DNA of 10,803 nucleotides from Hadersleviella sp041745395 (GTDB lineage: Bacteria; Chloroflexota; Anaerolineae; Promineifilales; Promineifilaceae): positions 1 through 10,803 of the forward strand of contig JBGTIZ010000156.1 of NCBI GenBank assembly GCA_041745395.1, written 5' to 3'. A program made the position numbers and the translations under genes. The notes below the pieces were generated by a model. The model was not told the origin of the DNA and ran no database searches. It saw only the letters and a program-made list of their open reading frames with translations. Of this stretch, positions 1 through 6,981 are shown piece after piece (position 1 is the first letter of the stretch; each line of letters opens with the position of its first letter).

Positions 1-1363
1 CCAAGCGCAGTACGGATTCAGATAGCTTGATGAGGCGGGAAATTTGTAACTCAATGACTGCCAAATAGCGTGCCCGTTGCGTTTCGTTACCCCGTTGCCA
101 CAGATCAAGATAGAGCCGCAGGTTGGTCACAGGAGTGCGAAACTCGTGCGAAATATCGTTGATAAATTGACTTTTGGACACATCAAGCTGGCGCAAAATT
201 TCGTTGGCCTGAGCCAACTCTTGGGTGCGGATTTGGACGCGCTCTTCTAACTGCTGTCGCTCGGCGCGGAGGTCAGCTTCGGTGGTAAGCTGGTTTTGCA
301 GGGCGTAGTGCAGGGCAACTAGCAGGCGGTTGATTTCCTGACCAAGGGCGGCGATTTCATCACGGCCGTGGTCGGGCACACGATAAGTCAAATCTGCTTC
401 CTGACGCACATGCAAGACGGCTTGCTCCAAGGCAACCACGCGACTGATAACTTGGGTTGAAATAATGTAAATCATCAGCCCAATCACCACCAAGCCCATG
501 CCAATCGTCACCACCACGAACGTATATAGCGTGCGCTGACCGTTACTAAAAATAGTGCGGTCTGCAGTAAGCTTAACCACGGCCGTGGGCTGACCCTCAA
601 AATCAGTGAGCAGTTGATAGCTGTGATTATAAGTTCTCGTGGTGGTGATGAGCGGCACGGCTGTGGGGTCATCATCCGCCAGCAAAAAAGCCCGCTCGGC
701 TGGGTCAAGCACCTGCCCCACCTCGTCCCACGCCAGCAAAGCCACATCCACCTGCATCTCCGCCGCAATCTCCGCCAATAGAGCGTCGTTTAACAGGCGC
801 ACCATTATCATCGTGCCCCGCGCGGGCTGGGTTTCTTCACTATCCAAAACAGGCTGGCTCACCACCATAAAAAGGGCGTCCTGGGCGGAGGTAGTGAGAA
901 AAGTCGCCTGTGACGTTTCGGTAAAGGCAGGGCGCAGATGGTCTGTACCTAGTTCGTAAAGCATCCCTTCTAGGTCAGGCATGCTAGAGAGCATCTGTTC
1001 ACGGCCGTGGTCATAAAAGCCGCGATAGACAACCTGACCTTCTTCATTAGCCAGCAACACGGCCGTGAGGCGGCTGTTCACAAACGTACTGCTCACCAAA
1101 TTAGAGGCAATGTACTCGGCCGTGGGTTGCGCCACAAACGCATACGTGTCATCCCAAGAAGACCAATCCAGTATAAACCGTTCCAAAGAAAACAGTTCAT
1201 TATTCAGCCGCGCTATCACCCGATTTGTATCCTGCCGCAAATAATCCCGCTCCAAACGCACATAGCTCGGCAACAGGATAAAATAGGCCGTCCCCAATAA
1301 AATGAGCAAGAGGGCGGCCACGCTAGTAAGCAAAATGAGGGTTGTTTTGAGCCGAAGAGACAT
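1..1363 (-). CDS. Sensor histidine kinase with CHASE4 and HAMP domains (partial, 3' end outside window)
   Basis: Two-component membrane kinase expected to autophosphorylate on a histidine in response to an extracellular signal. The minus frame is open from the ATG at 1363 to the window edge (454 codons plus one base). Visible order: first membrane helix about residues 8-31; extracytoplasmic CHASE4 sensor about 35-275, with its signature W-S-S-W-D-D at 67-72; second membrane helix about 279-301; HAMP about 302-355; coiled coil rich in Gln, Glu and Arg about 355-398; HisKA H-box with SHEFRTP and phospho-acceptor His406. The ATPase domain lies beyond the edge. The start is supported by Arg/Lys just before the helix and by an in-frame TGA ten codons upstream, but no Shine-Dalgarno sequence is visible. 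It diverges from the penicillin-binding protein gene, so a role in envelope sensing is possible but is only inference. The ligand and the partner regulator are unknown. Confidence 0.93.
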   Translation of the reverse strand, partial: MSLRLKTTLILLTSVAALLLILLGTAYFILLPSYVRLERDYLRQDTNRVIARLNNELFSLERFILDWSSWDDTYAFVAQPTAEYIASNLVSSTFVNSRLTAVLLANEEGQVVYRGFYDHGREQMLSSMPDLEGMLYELGTDHLRPAFTETSQATFLTTSAQDALFMVVSQPVLDSEETQPARGTMIMVRLLNDALLAEIAAEMQVDVALLAWDEVGQVLDPAERAFLLADDDPTAVPLITTTRTYNHSYQLLTDFEGQPTAVVKLTADRTIFSNGQRTLYTFVVVTIGMGLVVIGLMIYIISTQVISRVVALEQAVLHVRQEADLTYRVPDHGRDEIAALGQEINRLLVALHYALQNQLTTEADLRAERQQLEERVQIRTQELAQANEILRQLDVSKSQFINDISHEFRTPVTNLRLYLDLWQRGNETQRARYLAVIELQISRLIKLSESVLRL

Positions 1364-1375
1364 GGGGTAGGATGC

Positions 1376-1389
1376 AAGGTTCAAGGTTC
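1376..1389. repeat. Tandem 7-base repeat AAGGTTC x2
   Basis: Two adjacent perfect copies of AAGGTTC lie just upstream of the kinase start. Seen directly. It resembles the other 7-9 base microrepeats in the intergenic parts of this window. No function is evident. Confidence 0.6.
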
Positions 1390-1530
1390 AGGGAAGTTGA
1401 CCCAAGCGGCTAATCGTAGCGACGGTACTGTATAGATGGAATGTTTGTTGTGCCTTTCTAATTTTGAGCGTCGCTTTCTGAGTTTTGCGTAAAGGGGATT
1501 GCCAAAACGCACCAGCACCAGAAAAATACG

Positions 1531-1544
1531 CTAGAGTCTAGAGT
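1531..1544. repeat. Tandem 7-base repeat CTAGAGT x2
   Basis: Two adjacent perfect copies of CTAGAGT precede an AT-rich patch. Seen directly. It could be part of a promoter region or one of the dispersed microrepeats; nothing in the sequence decides between them. Confidence 0.6.
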
Positions 1545-1670
1545 AATATAAAGATACCAAAAAGCAGATAACTTGTCAGCGCGTTAGCGCGTAACAACCG
1601 ACTGTCAGAATAAGCATTCACAGGGTCAATGAACAATCCTCTCTGAAAATTTGAGCGCGTCCAGAGAAAA

Positions 1671-1695
1671 AAACGTGACACATGAAACGTGACAC
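1671..1695. promoter_or_regulatory. Direct repeat AAACGTGACAC x2 upstream of the penicillin-binding protein
   Basis: Two perfect 11-base copies, at 1671-1681 and 1685-1695, start 14 bases apart and end 32 bases before the preferred ATG at 1728. Direct repeats at this distance from a start can be an operator or an activator site; that reading is inference. The second copy contains the GTG at 1689 that would be an alternative start for the gene. That GTG has no Shine-Dalgarno sequence and sits inside the repeat, which argues against its use. Confidence 0.4.
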
Positions 1696-1727
1696 CATTG
1701 CCCCCCTATCAAAAGAGAACAACCCAG

Positions 1728-4700
1728 ATGCCTAAAGCAACACGAATCGTAAAATGGCGACAAAAACGGGAGCAACGGAGCCGCCGCACGGGGCGGACTT
1801 GGCTCAAGCTGGGCGGCGTAGGCTTAATTATCGCCACGGTGCTGACCGTTTTGAGTGTGCTAGCGGTGAGTGGAGGCACGGCCGTGGCCTATACCACCTT
1901 CACCCAAGGCCTGCCCGACTACAGCCAAATCGAAACCCTCGGTCGAACCAACGAAACCTTCGAGACCACCAAAATATACGGCCTCGGTGCCGACCAAAAC
2001 GGCGACGGAACCCGCGACTGGGTGCTCATTTACGAAGTGATTGACCCCCTCGGTGGGGATAGGCAATGGGTCGAATTTGCCCAACTGCCGCAAGACTTTG
2101 TAGACGCCACCATCGCCATCGAAGATAGAACGTTTTGGACCAACGAAGGCTTTGATTTACAGGGCATCGGTCGCGCCTTTTATGAATATGTGTGGCTGGG
2201 CGGGGCGATACAGGGGGGAAGCTCCATTACCCAACAGGTCGTCAAAAACAACCTGATTGAACCAGAGCGGCGCGTGGTGCAGGGCGAGCCGGGCTGGGAC
2301 GACTATCGGCGCAAAATCGAAGAAGTTCTGCTCGCCAACCGCATGTCGCAGGAGTACACCAAAGAGCAAATTATCGAGTGGTACGTCAACAGCAACTTTT
2401 ACGGCAATTTGGCCTACGGCATCGAAGCGGCGGCACGCGTTTATTTCAACAAAACAGCGGCTGAACTGACCCTGCCCGAGGCGGCCATGCTGGCGGCCAT
2501 CCCCCAAAGCCCCGCACTGAACCCCATTGACGCGCCCGACCAAGCCAAAACGCGCCAAGAATTGGTGCTGGACGCCATGTTTCGTGACGGGCTTATTTCA
2601 CGCGAGGAGTTGGTCGCGGCCAAGTTTACGCCATTACCAATCGCGTCCAGTTTGGAGGAGCGTTTCGACATTATCGCACCCCATTACGCCCTGCGGGTGC
2701 GCCAAGAGCTAGAACAGCAATTTGGCGCGGAGCAAATGTTGCGCGGCGGTTTACGCGTCTATACCGCGCTCGATTTGGAGTTACAGAGCCAAGCGGAGTG
2801 CGTGGCGCGGGCGCATGTGGCGCGGCTATCGGGCGCGTTGGGGTCGGGGTTGCCTGCCGATGAGGCGAGCAGTTGCCCCGCTATTGCTTTCTTGCCCACG
2901 CCCAACACGGCCGAGTTAGGTCTCGATAGGCAAGTCAACAACGCGGCCGTGGTGATTATAGACCCGCGCACGGGCGAGCTAAAAGCGATGGTCGGCAGTC
3001 TGAACTATTGGGACGACAGCATAGACGGCTCCTTTAACGTGGCCGCCGACGGCTTGCGCCAGCCCGGGTCATCCTTCAAGCCGTTCACCTATTTAACCGC
3101 CTTTGCCCAAGGGTACACGCCCGCCACGATGGTGCTAGATGTCGAAACCGATTTTGGCACAGAATACAACGGCGTGGCCTATGTGCCCCAAAATTATGAC
3201 CGCCTGTTTCGCGGACCGCAGAGCATCCGCCAGGCGTTGGGCAACAGCTATAATGTGCCCGCCGTGGAGGTCATGAGCTGGGTGGGGGTGGATAACGTGA
3301 TCCGCACGGCGCACAAAATGGGCATCACCAGTCTGGATGGAGGGCCGAATCAATACGGGCTGTCGCTGACGCTGGGCGGGGGCGAGGTGCGCCCGCTGGA
3401 TATGGCCTACGCGTTTAGCGTGTTGGCCAATGGGGGGCAGATGATTGGGCAACCCGTGCCCGAAGCGCGACAAAGGCTCGGCTTTCGCTCGCTGGAGCCA
3501 GTCACCATTTTGCGGGTGGAAGACCGCAATGGCGTGCCCATTTATGAATACAATCAGCCCCAGCAACAGCAAATCCTGACCGCGCCGCTGGCCTATTTGA
3601 TGAATGATATTTTGTCGGATGGGCAGGCGCGTTGCGCTGGATTTGGCTGTCCCAATGTGCTGGAATTGCCCGGTGGTCGCCCAGCGGCGGTGAAAACAGG
3701 CACGACGAATAATTATCGGGATGGATGGACGGTGGGGTATACGCCGCAATTGGTCACGGCCGTGTGGGTCGGCAACACAGACAACACACCCATGGACAAC
3801 GTGCCCGGCTCGCGGGGAGCCGCCCCCATTTGGCACGCCATCATGGCCTACGCCCTGCGCGACGCGCCTATCGAGACGTGGAGCCAGCCGCCAGGCGTTG
3901 CCCAGCGCACCGTTTGCCGCCCGTCTGGCCTGCTGAGCAACGGCATTTGCCCCACAGTCAACGAGCTATTTCTGGCGGGCACAGAGCCAACCCTCATTGA
4001 CAATATGTATCAGCAGTTTCAGGTAAATCGGGAGACGGGGCGGCTAGCCACGATTTACACACCGCAAGAGCTGGTCGAGATACGCACCTATGTCGTTTAT
4101 CCTGACCGAGCGGCCGATTGGGTACGCGAAAATGAGATAGACGCCCCGCCGACAGAGTATGACACCATTGACAACCCCAATATGGAGGGGCGCGGGGTGG
4201 CTTTGGGAAGTCCACGGCCGTTTGCTTATGTGAGTGGCGTGGCGGGCGCGGTCGCCATCACGGGCACGGTGCAAATGGATGATTTTGCCTATTATCGGCT
4301 GGCCTATTTTGAAGGGCTGACGCCGGGGCAGTTGCGCCAGATTGGGGAGCCAGTGACGGAACCAAAAGAGAATGAGACGCTGGGGCTGTGGGATGTGGCC
4401 GATTTGGAGGGGCTGTATACGCTGGTTTTGACGGCGGTGCGCAATGATGGCACATTTGAGGAGTTGAGTGCCCCGGTCACGATTGATAACACGCCGCCCA
4501 CGGCCGTGATTACCGCCCCGCGCTCCGACCAAACGTTTAGCACCAATGACGAGTTTATCCTGATTCAGACGGAGGTCAGCGATGATATTTCGCTGGACAG
4601 GGTCGCTTTTTATGTCGGAGGGTCGGGCGTGCCGTTTGCGATTAGCACGGTTCCACCGCACACGGGGCGGTTTCAGGTTTATAACAGCGGCTGTTTTTCG

Positions 4701-4775
4701 TTCCGCGTGGTAGCCACGGATGCGGCGGGCAATGAGGGTGAAAGCACGGCCGTGGGGGTTTGTGTAGAGGAATAA
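1728..4775 (+). CDS. Class A penicillin-binding protein (peptidoglycan glycosyltransferase/transpeptidase) with C-terminal Ig-like tail
   Basis: Bifunctional enzyme that polymerises lipid II and cross-links stem peptides outside the membrane. The 1015-residue product has a basic N-terminus, one membrane helix about 28-56, then a GT51 glycosyltransferase: catalytic Glu132-Asp133, GGSSITQQ at 163-170, and downstream RKIEE and YFNK-type motifs. The usual His of the ED-x-x-F-x-x-H-x-G motif is Asn here. The transpeptidase shows SSFK with nucleophile Ser448, SYN at 507-509 and KTGT at 656-659. A segment with paired Cys (CRPSGLL, ICPTV) follows, then about 200 residues ending in an Ig-like domain, making it longer than common enzymes of 700-850 residues. 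ATG 1728 is preferred because AAGAGA lies 9 bases upstream; GTG 1689 would add 13 residues with no binding site. The gene carries five ACGGCCGT palindromes. Confidence 0.95.
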   Translation: MPKATRIVKWRQKREQRSRRTGRTWLKLGGVGLIIATVLTVLSVLAVSGGTAVAYTTFTQGLPDYSQIETLGRTNETFETTKIYGLGADQNGDGTRDWVLIYEVIDPLGGDRQWVEFAQLPQDFVDATIAIEDRTFWTNEGFDLQGIGRAFYEYVWLGGAIQGGSSITQQVVKNNLIEPERRVVQGEPGWDDYRRKIEEVLLANRMSQEYTKEQIIEWYVNSNFYGNLAYGIEAAARVYFNKTAAELTLPEAAMLAAIPQSPALNPIDAPDQAKTRQELVLDAMFRDGLISREELVAAKFTPLPIASSLEERFDIIAPHYALRVRQELEQQFGAEQMLRGGLRVYTALDLELQSQAECVARAHVARLSGALGSGLPADEASSCPAIAFLPTPNTAELGLDRQVNNAAVVIIDPRTGELKAMVGSLNYWDDSIDGSFNVAADGLRQPGSSFKPFTYLTAFAQGYTPATMVLDVETDFGTEYNGVAYVPQNYDRLFRGPQSIRQALGNSYNVPAVEVMSWVGVDNVIRTAHKMGITSLDGGPNQYGLSLTLGGGEVRPLDMAYAFSVLANGGQMIGQPVPEARQRLGFRSLEPVTILRVEDRNGVPIYEYNQPQQQQILTAPLAYLMNDILSDGQARCAGFGCPNVLELPGGRPAAVKTGTTNNYRDGWTVGYTPQLVTAVWVGNTDNTPMDNVPGSRGAAPIWHAIMAYALRDAPIETWSQPPGVAQRTVCRPSGLLSNGICPTVNELFLAGTEPTLIDNMYQQFQVNRETGRLATIYTPQELVEIRTYVVYPDRAADWVRENEIDAPPTEYDTIDNPNMEGRGVALGSPRPFAYVSGVAGAVAITGTVQMDDFAYYRLAYFEGLTPGQLRQIGEPVTEPKENETLGLWDVADLEGLYTLVLTAVRNDGTFEELSAPVTIDNTPPTAVITAPRSDQTFSTNDEFILIQTEVSDDISLDRVAFYVGGSGVPFAISTVPPHTGRFQVYNSGCFSFRVVATDAAGNEGESTAVGVCVEE

Positions 4776-4832
4776 AATAAGGACGAAGGACGAGAGAAGA
4801 AGGAAGAAAAGGGCGGGTCTTCTCGAGAAAAC

Positions 4833-4859
4833 CTCCGCGTTCTCCGCGAACTCTGCGGT
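4833..4859. repeat. Three tandem 9-base units (CTCCGCGTT, CTCCGCGAA, CTCTGCGGT)
   Basis: Three consecutive 9-base units share the core CTCYGCG and differ in the last two or three bases. The variable ends GTTC and GAAC can also pair as a small stem. The block is intergenic and looks like a dispersed repeat. That assignment is inference; a genome-wide count would settle it. Confidence 0.5.
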
Positions 4860-4945
4860 GATTTGACCTTTTTAGCAATCCGTGCTGAGGAGCGTCGTCT
4901 GTGGCATAATGGGCACTGCTTATGAACCAAACCACTGCTTGATTT

Positions 4946-4952
4946 AAGAGGA
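4946..4952 (+). promoter_or_regulatory. Ribosome binding site of the methyltransferase
   Basis: AAGAGGA ends 6 bases before the ATG at 4959. It fixes this start and is the strongest translation signal among the plus-strand genes here. Confidence 0.75.
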
Positions 4953-4958
4953 TAACGC

Positions 4959-5846
4959 ATGGCGAAACGAATTGCCTTTGGCTGGTATGGTGGCAAATAT
5001 TCCCATTTGGATTGGTTGTTGCCCCTCCTACCAGCAACGACCCATTACTGCGAACCATTTGGCGGAAGCGCGGCCGTGCTTATTAACCGTGATCCATCCC
5101 CCTTAGAGACATACAATGATATAGATGGTGATGTGGTCAACTTCTTTCGAGTGCTACGCGACCAGCACGAAGAGCTAATCAAAGCAATTGGTTTGACCCC
5201 TTTTTCTCGTGAAGAGCTACGCCTAGCAACAACAGAAACGGAATCTACCCTGTCCGATTTGGAGCGAGCGCGTCGCTTTTTTGTACGGGCGCGACAAGTG
5301 CGTACAGGTTTAGCCCAAACGGCTAGCGAAGGACGTTGGGCACATTGCAAATTAACCAGTCGTGCAGGGATGGCGGGGGCCGTCTCCCGCTGGTTGGGCA
5401 GTGTAGAAGGACTATCAGAAATTGTCCAGCGGCTTTTGCGGGTCCAAATTGAAAACGCGCCTGCGCTCGAAGTCATTGCACGGTATGATAGCTCCGAAAC
5501 GCTTTTTTATTGTGACCCGCCTTATCCCCATGACTCCCGCACAGACCGCCGCGCTTATGGCTTTGAAATGAGTGATAGTGACCACCGCGCATTGGCCGCT
5601 ATGTTGCATAGTGTCAAGGGGGAAGTCGCCGTTTCTGGGTATCATGGCACATTGATGAATGAGCTTTATGGGGATTGGCGTTGCATTGAAGCTCCATCTA
5701 AAAAAGCGCACTCAACCAACACTGGTACAAACAGCGGCAAACAAGCTCGTGTAGAAGTTCTTTGGGTCAATTACAAATTATCACAAAAGGAATTTGTTGC
5801 ATGTCAAACCCCGCAAATGCGCTTGAAAATGCTTTCCAGCGGATAG
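4959..5846 (+). CDS. D12-class (Dam-like) DNA adenine N6-methyltransferase
   Basis: Transfers a methyl group from S-adenosylmethionine to adenine N6 in a short DNA target, protecting host DNA from a partner nuclease. At 295 residues it is close to Dam-family length. Visible motifs: WYGGK at 9-13 (the GGK signature near the N-terminus of D12 enzymes); EPFGGS at 32-37, the cofactor-binding PFxGx motif; YNDIDGDVVNFF at about 52-63; catalytic DPPY at 186-189; and a C-terminal VLWVNY strand typical of the class. The last 15 codons overlap the next gene and look expendable. The target cannot be read from the protein: Dam-like enzymes often use GATC, and GATC is rare in this window. By eye its codon use is less GC-rich than the flanking genes and it has no exact ACGGCCGT copy, so recent acquisition is possible. 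It is most likely the modification half of a pair with the downstream gene. Confidence 0.9.
   Translation: MAKRIAFGWYGGKYSHLDWLLPLLPATTHYCEPFGGSAAVLINRDPSPLETYNDIDGDVVNFFRVLRDQHEELIKAIGLTPFSREELRLATTETESTLSDLERARRFFVRARQVRTGLAQTASEGRWAHCKLTSRAGMAGAVSRWLGSVEGLSEIVQRLLRVQIENAPALEVIARYDSSETLFYCDPPYPHDSRTDRRAYGFEMSDSDHRALAAMLHSVKGEVAVSGYHGTLMNELYGDWRCIEAPSKKAHSTNTGTNSGKQARVEVLWVNYKLSQKEFVACQTPQMRLKMLSSG
5785..5791 (+). promoter_or_regulatory. Ribosome binding site of the restriction endonuclease, inside the methyltransferase gene
   Basis: AAAAGGA ends 9 bases before the ATG at 5801 and lies within the methyltransferase coding sequence. It favours ATG 5801 over the in-frame TTG at 5762, which has no such signal and would lengthen the overlap. 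Confidence 0.7.
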
Positions 5847-6928
5847 CCGATACGCCAGCAGCACCAATAATCACCAATCAACTGCTTCAACAACAAGTTG
5901 AATACGTAGCGCGAAATCTGAGCAATCGGGCAGGGGTACGCCTTTTGCTGTCTTGTCTATTAGCCAAAGTTGACAACCCAGCGGTGGATGTCCGCAAACC
6001 GTATACCCAAATTGGTGATGAGGATGCGTTTTCGGGGCGTACCTATGATGAACGATATATCACGCCATTTATCAATCTGCATCATTTACCCTGCAATAAT
6101 ACGACAGCCTTTTTGACCCCAGCTTTGCGGAATCGCAACGCTACGTTAGAGAAGGGATTGGATTTGGTAGGGCGACCACCACAGTTATACACGGCCGTGC
6201 TTGACCTCCTCGATGCAGTTCATCAACAGCAAATTTCCGCCGCAGATATGCTGGCCGAAACCATTCGCTGTTTAATTCTGCTCCGTGATGAAAGGCAACA
6301 GCGCATCGAAGCATTATTAACGACCCTCCAAACCACCACCGACGCGATCCCTCTCTCGGCCGAAGAAATCGTCCATCTCGTTAGCCAACATCTGAACCAA
6401 AAAGGAACCAGTCGCCTCCCCGTGCTGATTGTGGCCGCCGCCTATAGTGCCGCGCATCAACACCTAGGCACACAATTACTTGACCTACAGACGCACAATG
6501 CGGCCGACTACCAAACAGGTGCGTTGGGTGATTTGGAGCTAACGCTGATTGAAGATAAACACGGCCGTGTTGTCACCAGCTATGAAATGAAAGACAAACC
6601 AGTCACCCACGAAGATGTCGAACGCGCCCTGCAAAAATTAGCTAAAACCAACGGCCGTGTAAACAACTACATCTTTATCAGCACAGCCAACATAGACGCA
6701 GATGTCGAAGAATACGCCCGCTCACTCTATGCCCAAACAGGTGGCATAGAGTTTGTCATACTTGACTGCATCAGCTTTCTGCGACATTATCTCCATCTCT
6801 TTCACACCTTGCGTACGATCTTTTTAGAGGAGTATCAAGCACGCATTTTAGCTGAGCCAGAGAGTGCGGTCAGCCAGCCTCTGAAAGAAGCATTCTTAGC
6901 TATGCGTCAGGTTGCTGAAGCAGAATAG
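5801..6928 (+). CDS. Type II restriction endonuclease, probably SacI family (PD-(D/E)xK)
   Basis: Probable restriction nuclease that cleaves unmodified foreign DNA; its partner is the adenine methyltransferase just upstream. The 375-residue product has a helical N-terminal part, a block KPYTQIG...FSGRTYDERYITPFI (residues 66 to about 90), GRPPQLY around 130, and a nuclease core with GDLE at 243-246 followed by YEMKDK, giving Asp244 and Glu262-x-Lys264 as candidate PD-(D/E)xK residues. I recognise the overall pattern as the SacI restriction endonuclease family (Pfam RE_SacI); this is recall, not a search. The start overlaps the methyltransferase by 46 bases, which suggests coupled or delayed translation of the toxic partner. 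No controller (C) protein gene is seen. Three ACGGCCGT-type palindromes suggest the gene has long resided in this genome or came from a relative with the same motif. The cleavage site is not proven. Confidence 0.78.
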   Translation: MSNPANALENAFQRIADTPAAPIITNQLLQQQVEYVARNLSNRAGVRLLLSCLLAKVDNPAVDVRKPYTQIGDEDAFSGRTYDERYITPFINLHHLPCNNTTAFLTPALRNRNATLEKGLDLVGRPPQLYTAVLDLLDAVHQQQISAADMLAETIRCLILLRDERQQRIEALLTTLQTTTDAIPLSAEEIVHLVSQHLNQKGTSRLPVLIVAAAYSAAHQHLGTQLLDLQTHNAADYQTGALGDLELTLIEDKHGRVVTSYEMKDKPVTHEDVERALQKLAKTNGRVNNYIFISTANIDADVEEYARSLYAQTGGIEFVILDCISFLRHYLHLFHTLRTIFLEEYQARILAEPESAVSQPLKEAFLAMRQVAEAE

Positions 6929-6964
6929 TCATATTCATCACAAAGACCAAGCCTACACCAAACG

Positions 6965-6970
6965 AAAGGA
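6965..6970 (+). promoter_or_regulatory. Ribosome binding site of recQ
   Basis: AAAGGA lies 11 bases before the ATG at 6982 in the 53-base gap after the nuclease gene. The gap shows no terminator and no clear promoter, so recQ may be read through from the restriction-modification genes. Confidence 0.5.
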
Positions 6971-6981
6971 AAACAGTCACT

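Larger units (their letters stand above)
1364..1727. other. Divergent intergenic region between kinase and penicillin-binding protein
   Basis: These 364 bases must carry the promoters of two divergent genes, but I could not find a convincing -35/-10 pair for either. An AT-rich patch (TAATATAAAG, about 1544-1553) and TTGCCA at 1499 are the best fragments and do not pair well. The stretch holds three short direct repeats: AAGGTTC twice at 1376-1389, CTAGAGT twice at 1531-1544, and AAACGTGACAC twice at 1671-1695. No RNA gene or coding frame with a ribosome binding site was seen. Confidence 0.6.
4776..4958. other. Intergenic spacer with purine run and short tandem repeats
   Basis: This 183-base spacer starts with a purine-rich run (about 4778-4812) that includes AAGGACG twice in tandem (4779-4792), then a 10-base perfect palindrome TTCTCGAGAA (4820-4829), then three 9-base units at 4833-4859. 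CATAAT at 4905-4910 could be a -10 box for the methyltransferase, but no -35 is found at the right distance. No hairpin followed by a T-run is visible, so no intrinsic terminator can be called after the penicillin-binding protein gene. Confidence 0.5.

Noticed and set aside
639..1300. Plus-strand open frames of about 100 codons opposite the kinase
   Set aside because: The minus frame encodes a continuous CHASE4-HAMP-HisKA protein; the plus frames show no family pattern.
1689..1727. GTG at 1689 as the start of the penicillin-binding protein
   Set aside because: No Shine-Dalgarno sequence and located inside a direct repeat; ATG 1728 has AAGAGA at a good distance and begins a typical basic N-terminus.
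3135..3836. A 233-codon open frame on the minus strand inside the penicillin-binding protein gene
   Set aside because: It lies opposite the transpeptidase domain with all catalytic motifs in the plus frame; the product is His/Arg/Pro-rich as expected of an antisense shadow, and no ribosome binding site was noted.
4044..4661. A 205-codon minus-strand open frame opposite the penicillin-binding protein tail
   Set aside because: Composition is that of a shadow frame, and it has no recognisable domain.
4820..4829. TTCTCGAGAA palindrome as a terminator after the penicillin-binding protein
   Set aside because: It is only 10 bases with no loop and no T-run.
4863..4910. TTGACC and CATAAT as a promoter for the methyltransferase
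   Set aside because: The spacing is 36 bases, far from the 16-18 needed.
5762..5800. TTG at 5762 as the start of the restriction endonuclease
   Set aside because: It would extend the overlap to 85 bases with no binding site; ATG 5801 has AAAAGGA 9 bases upstream.
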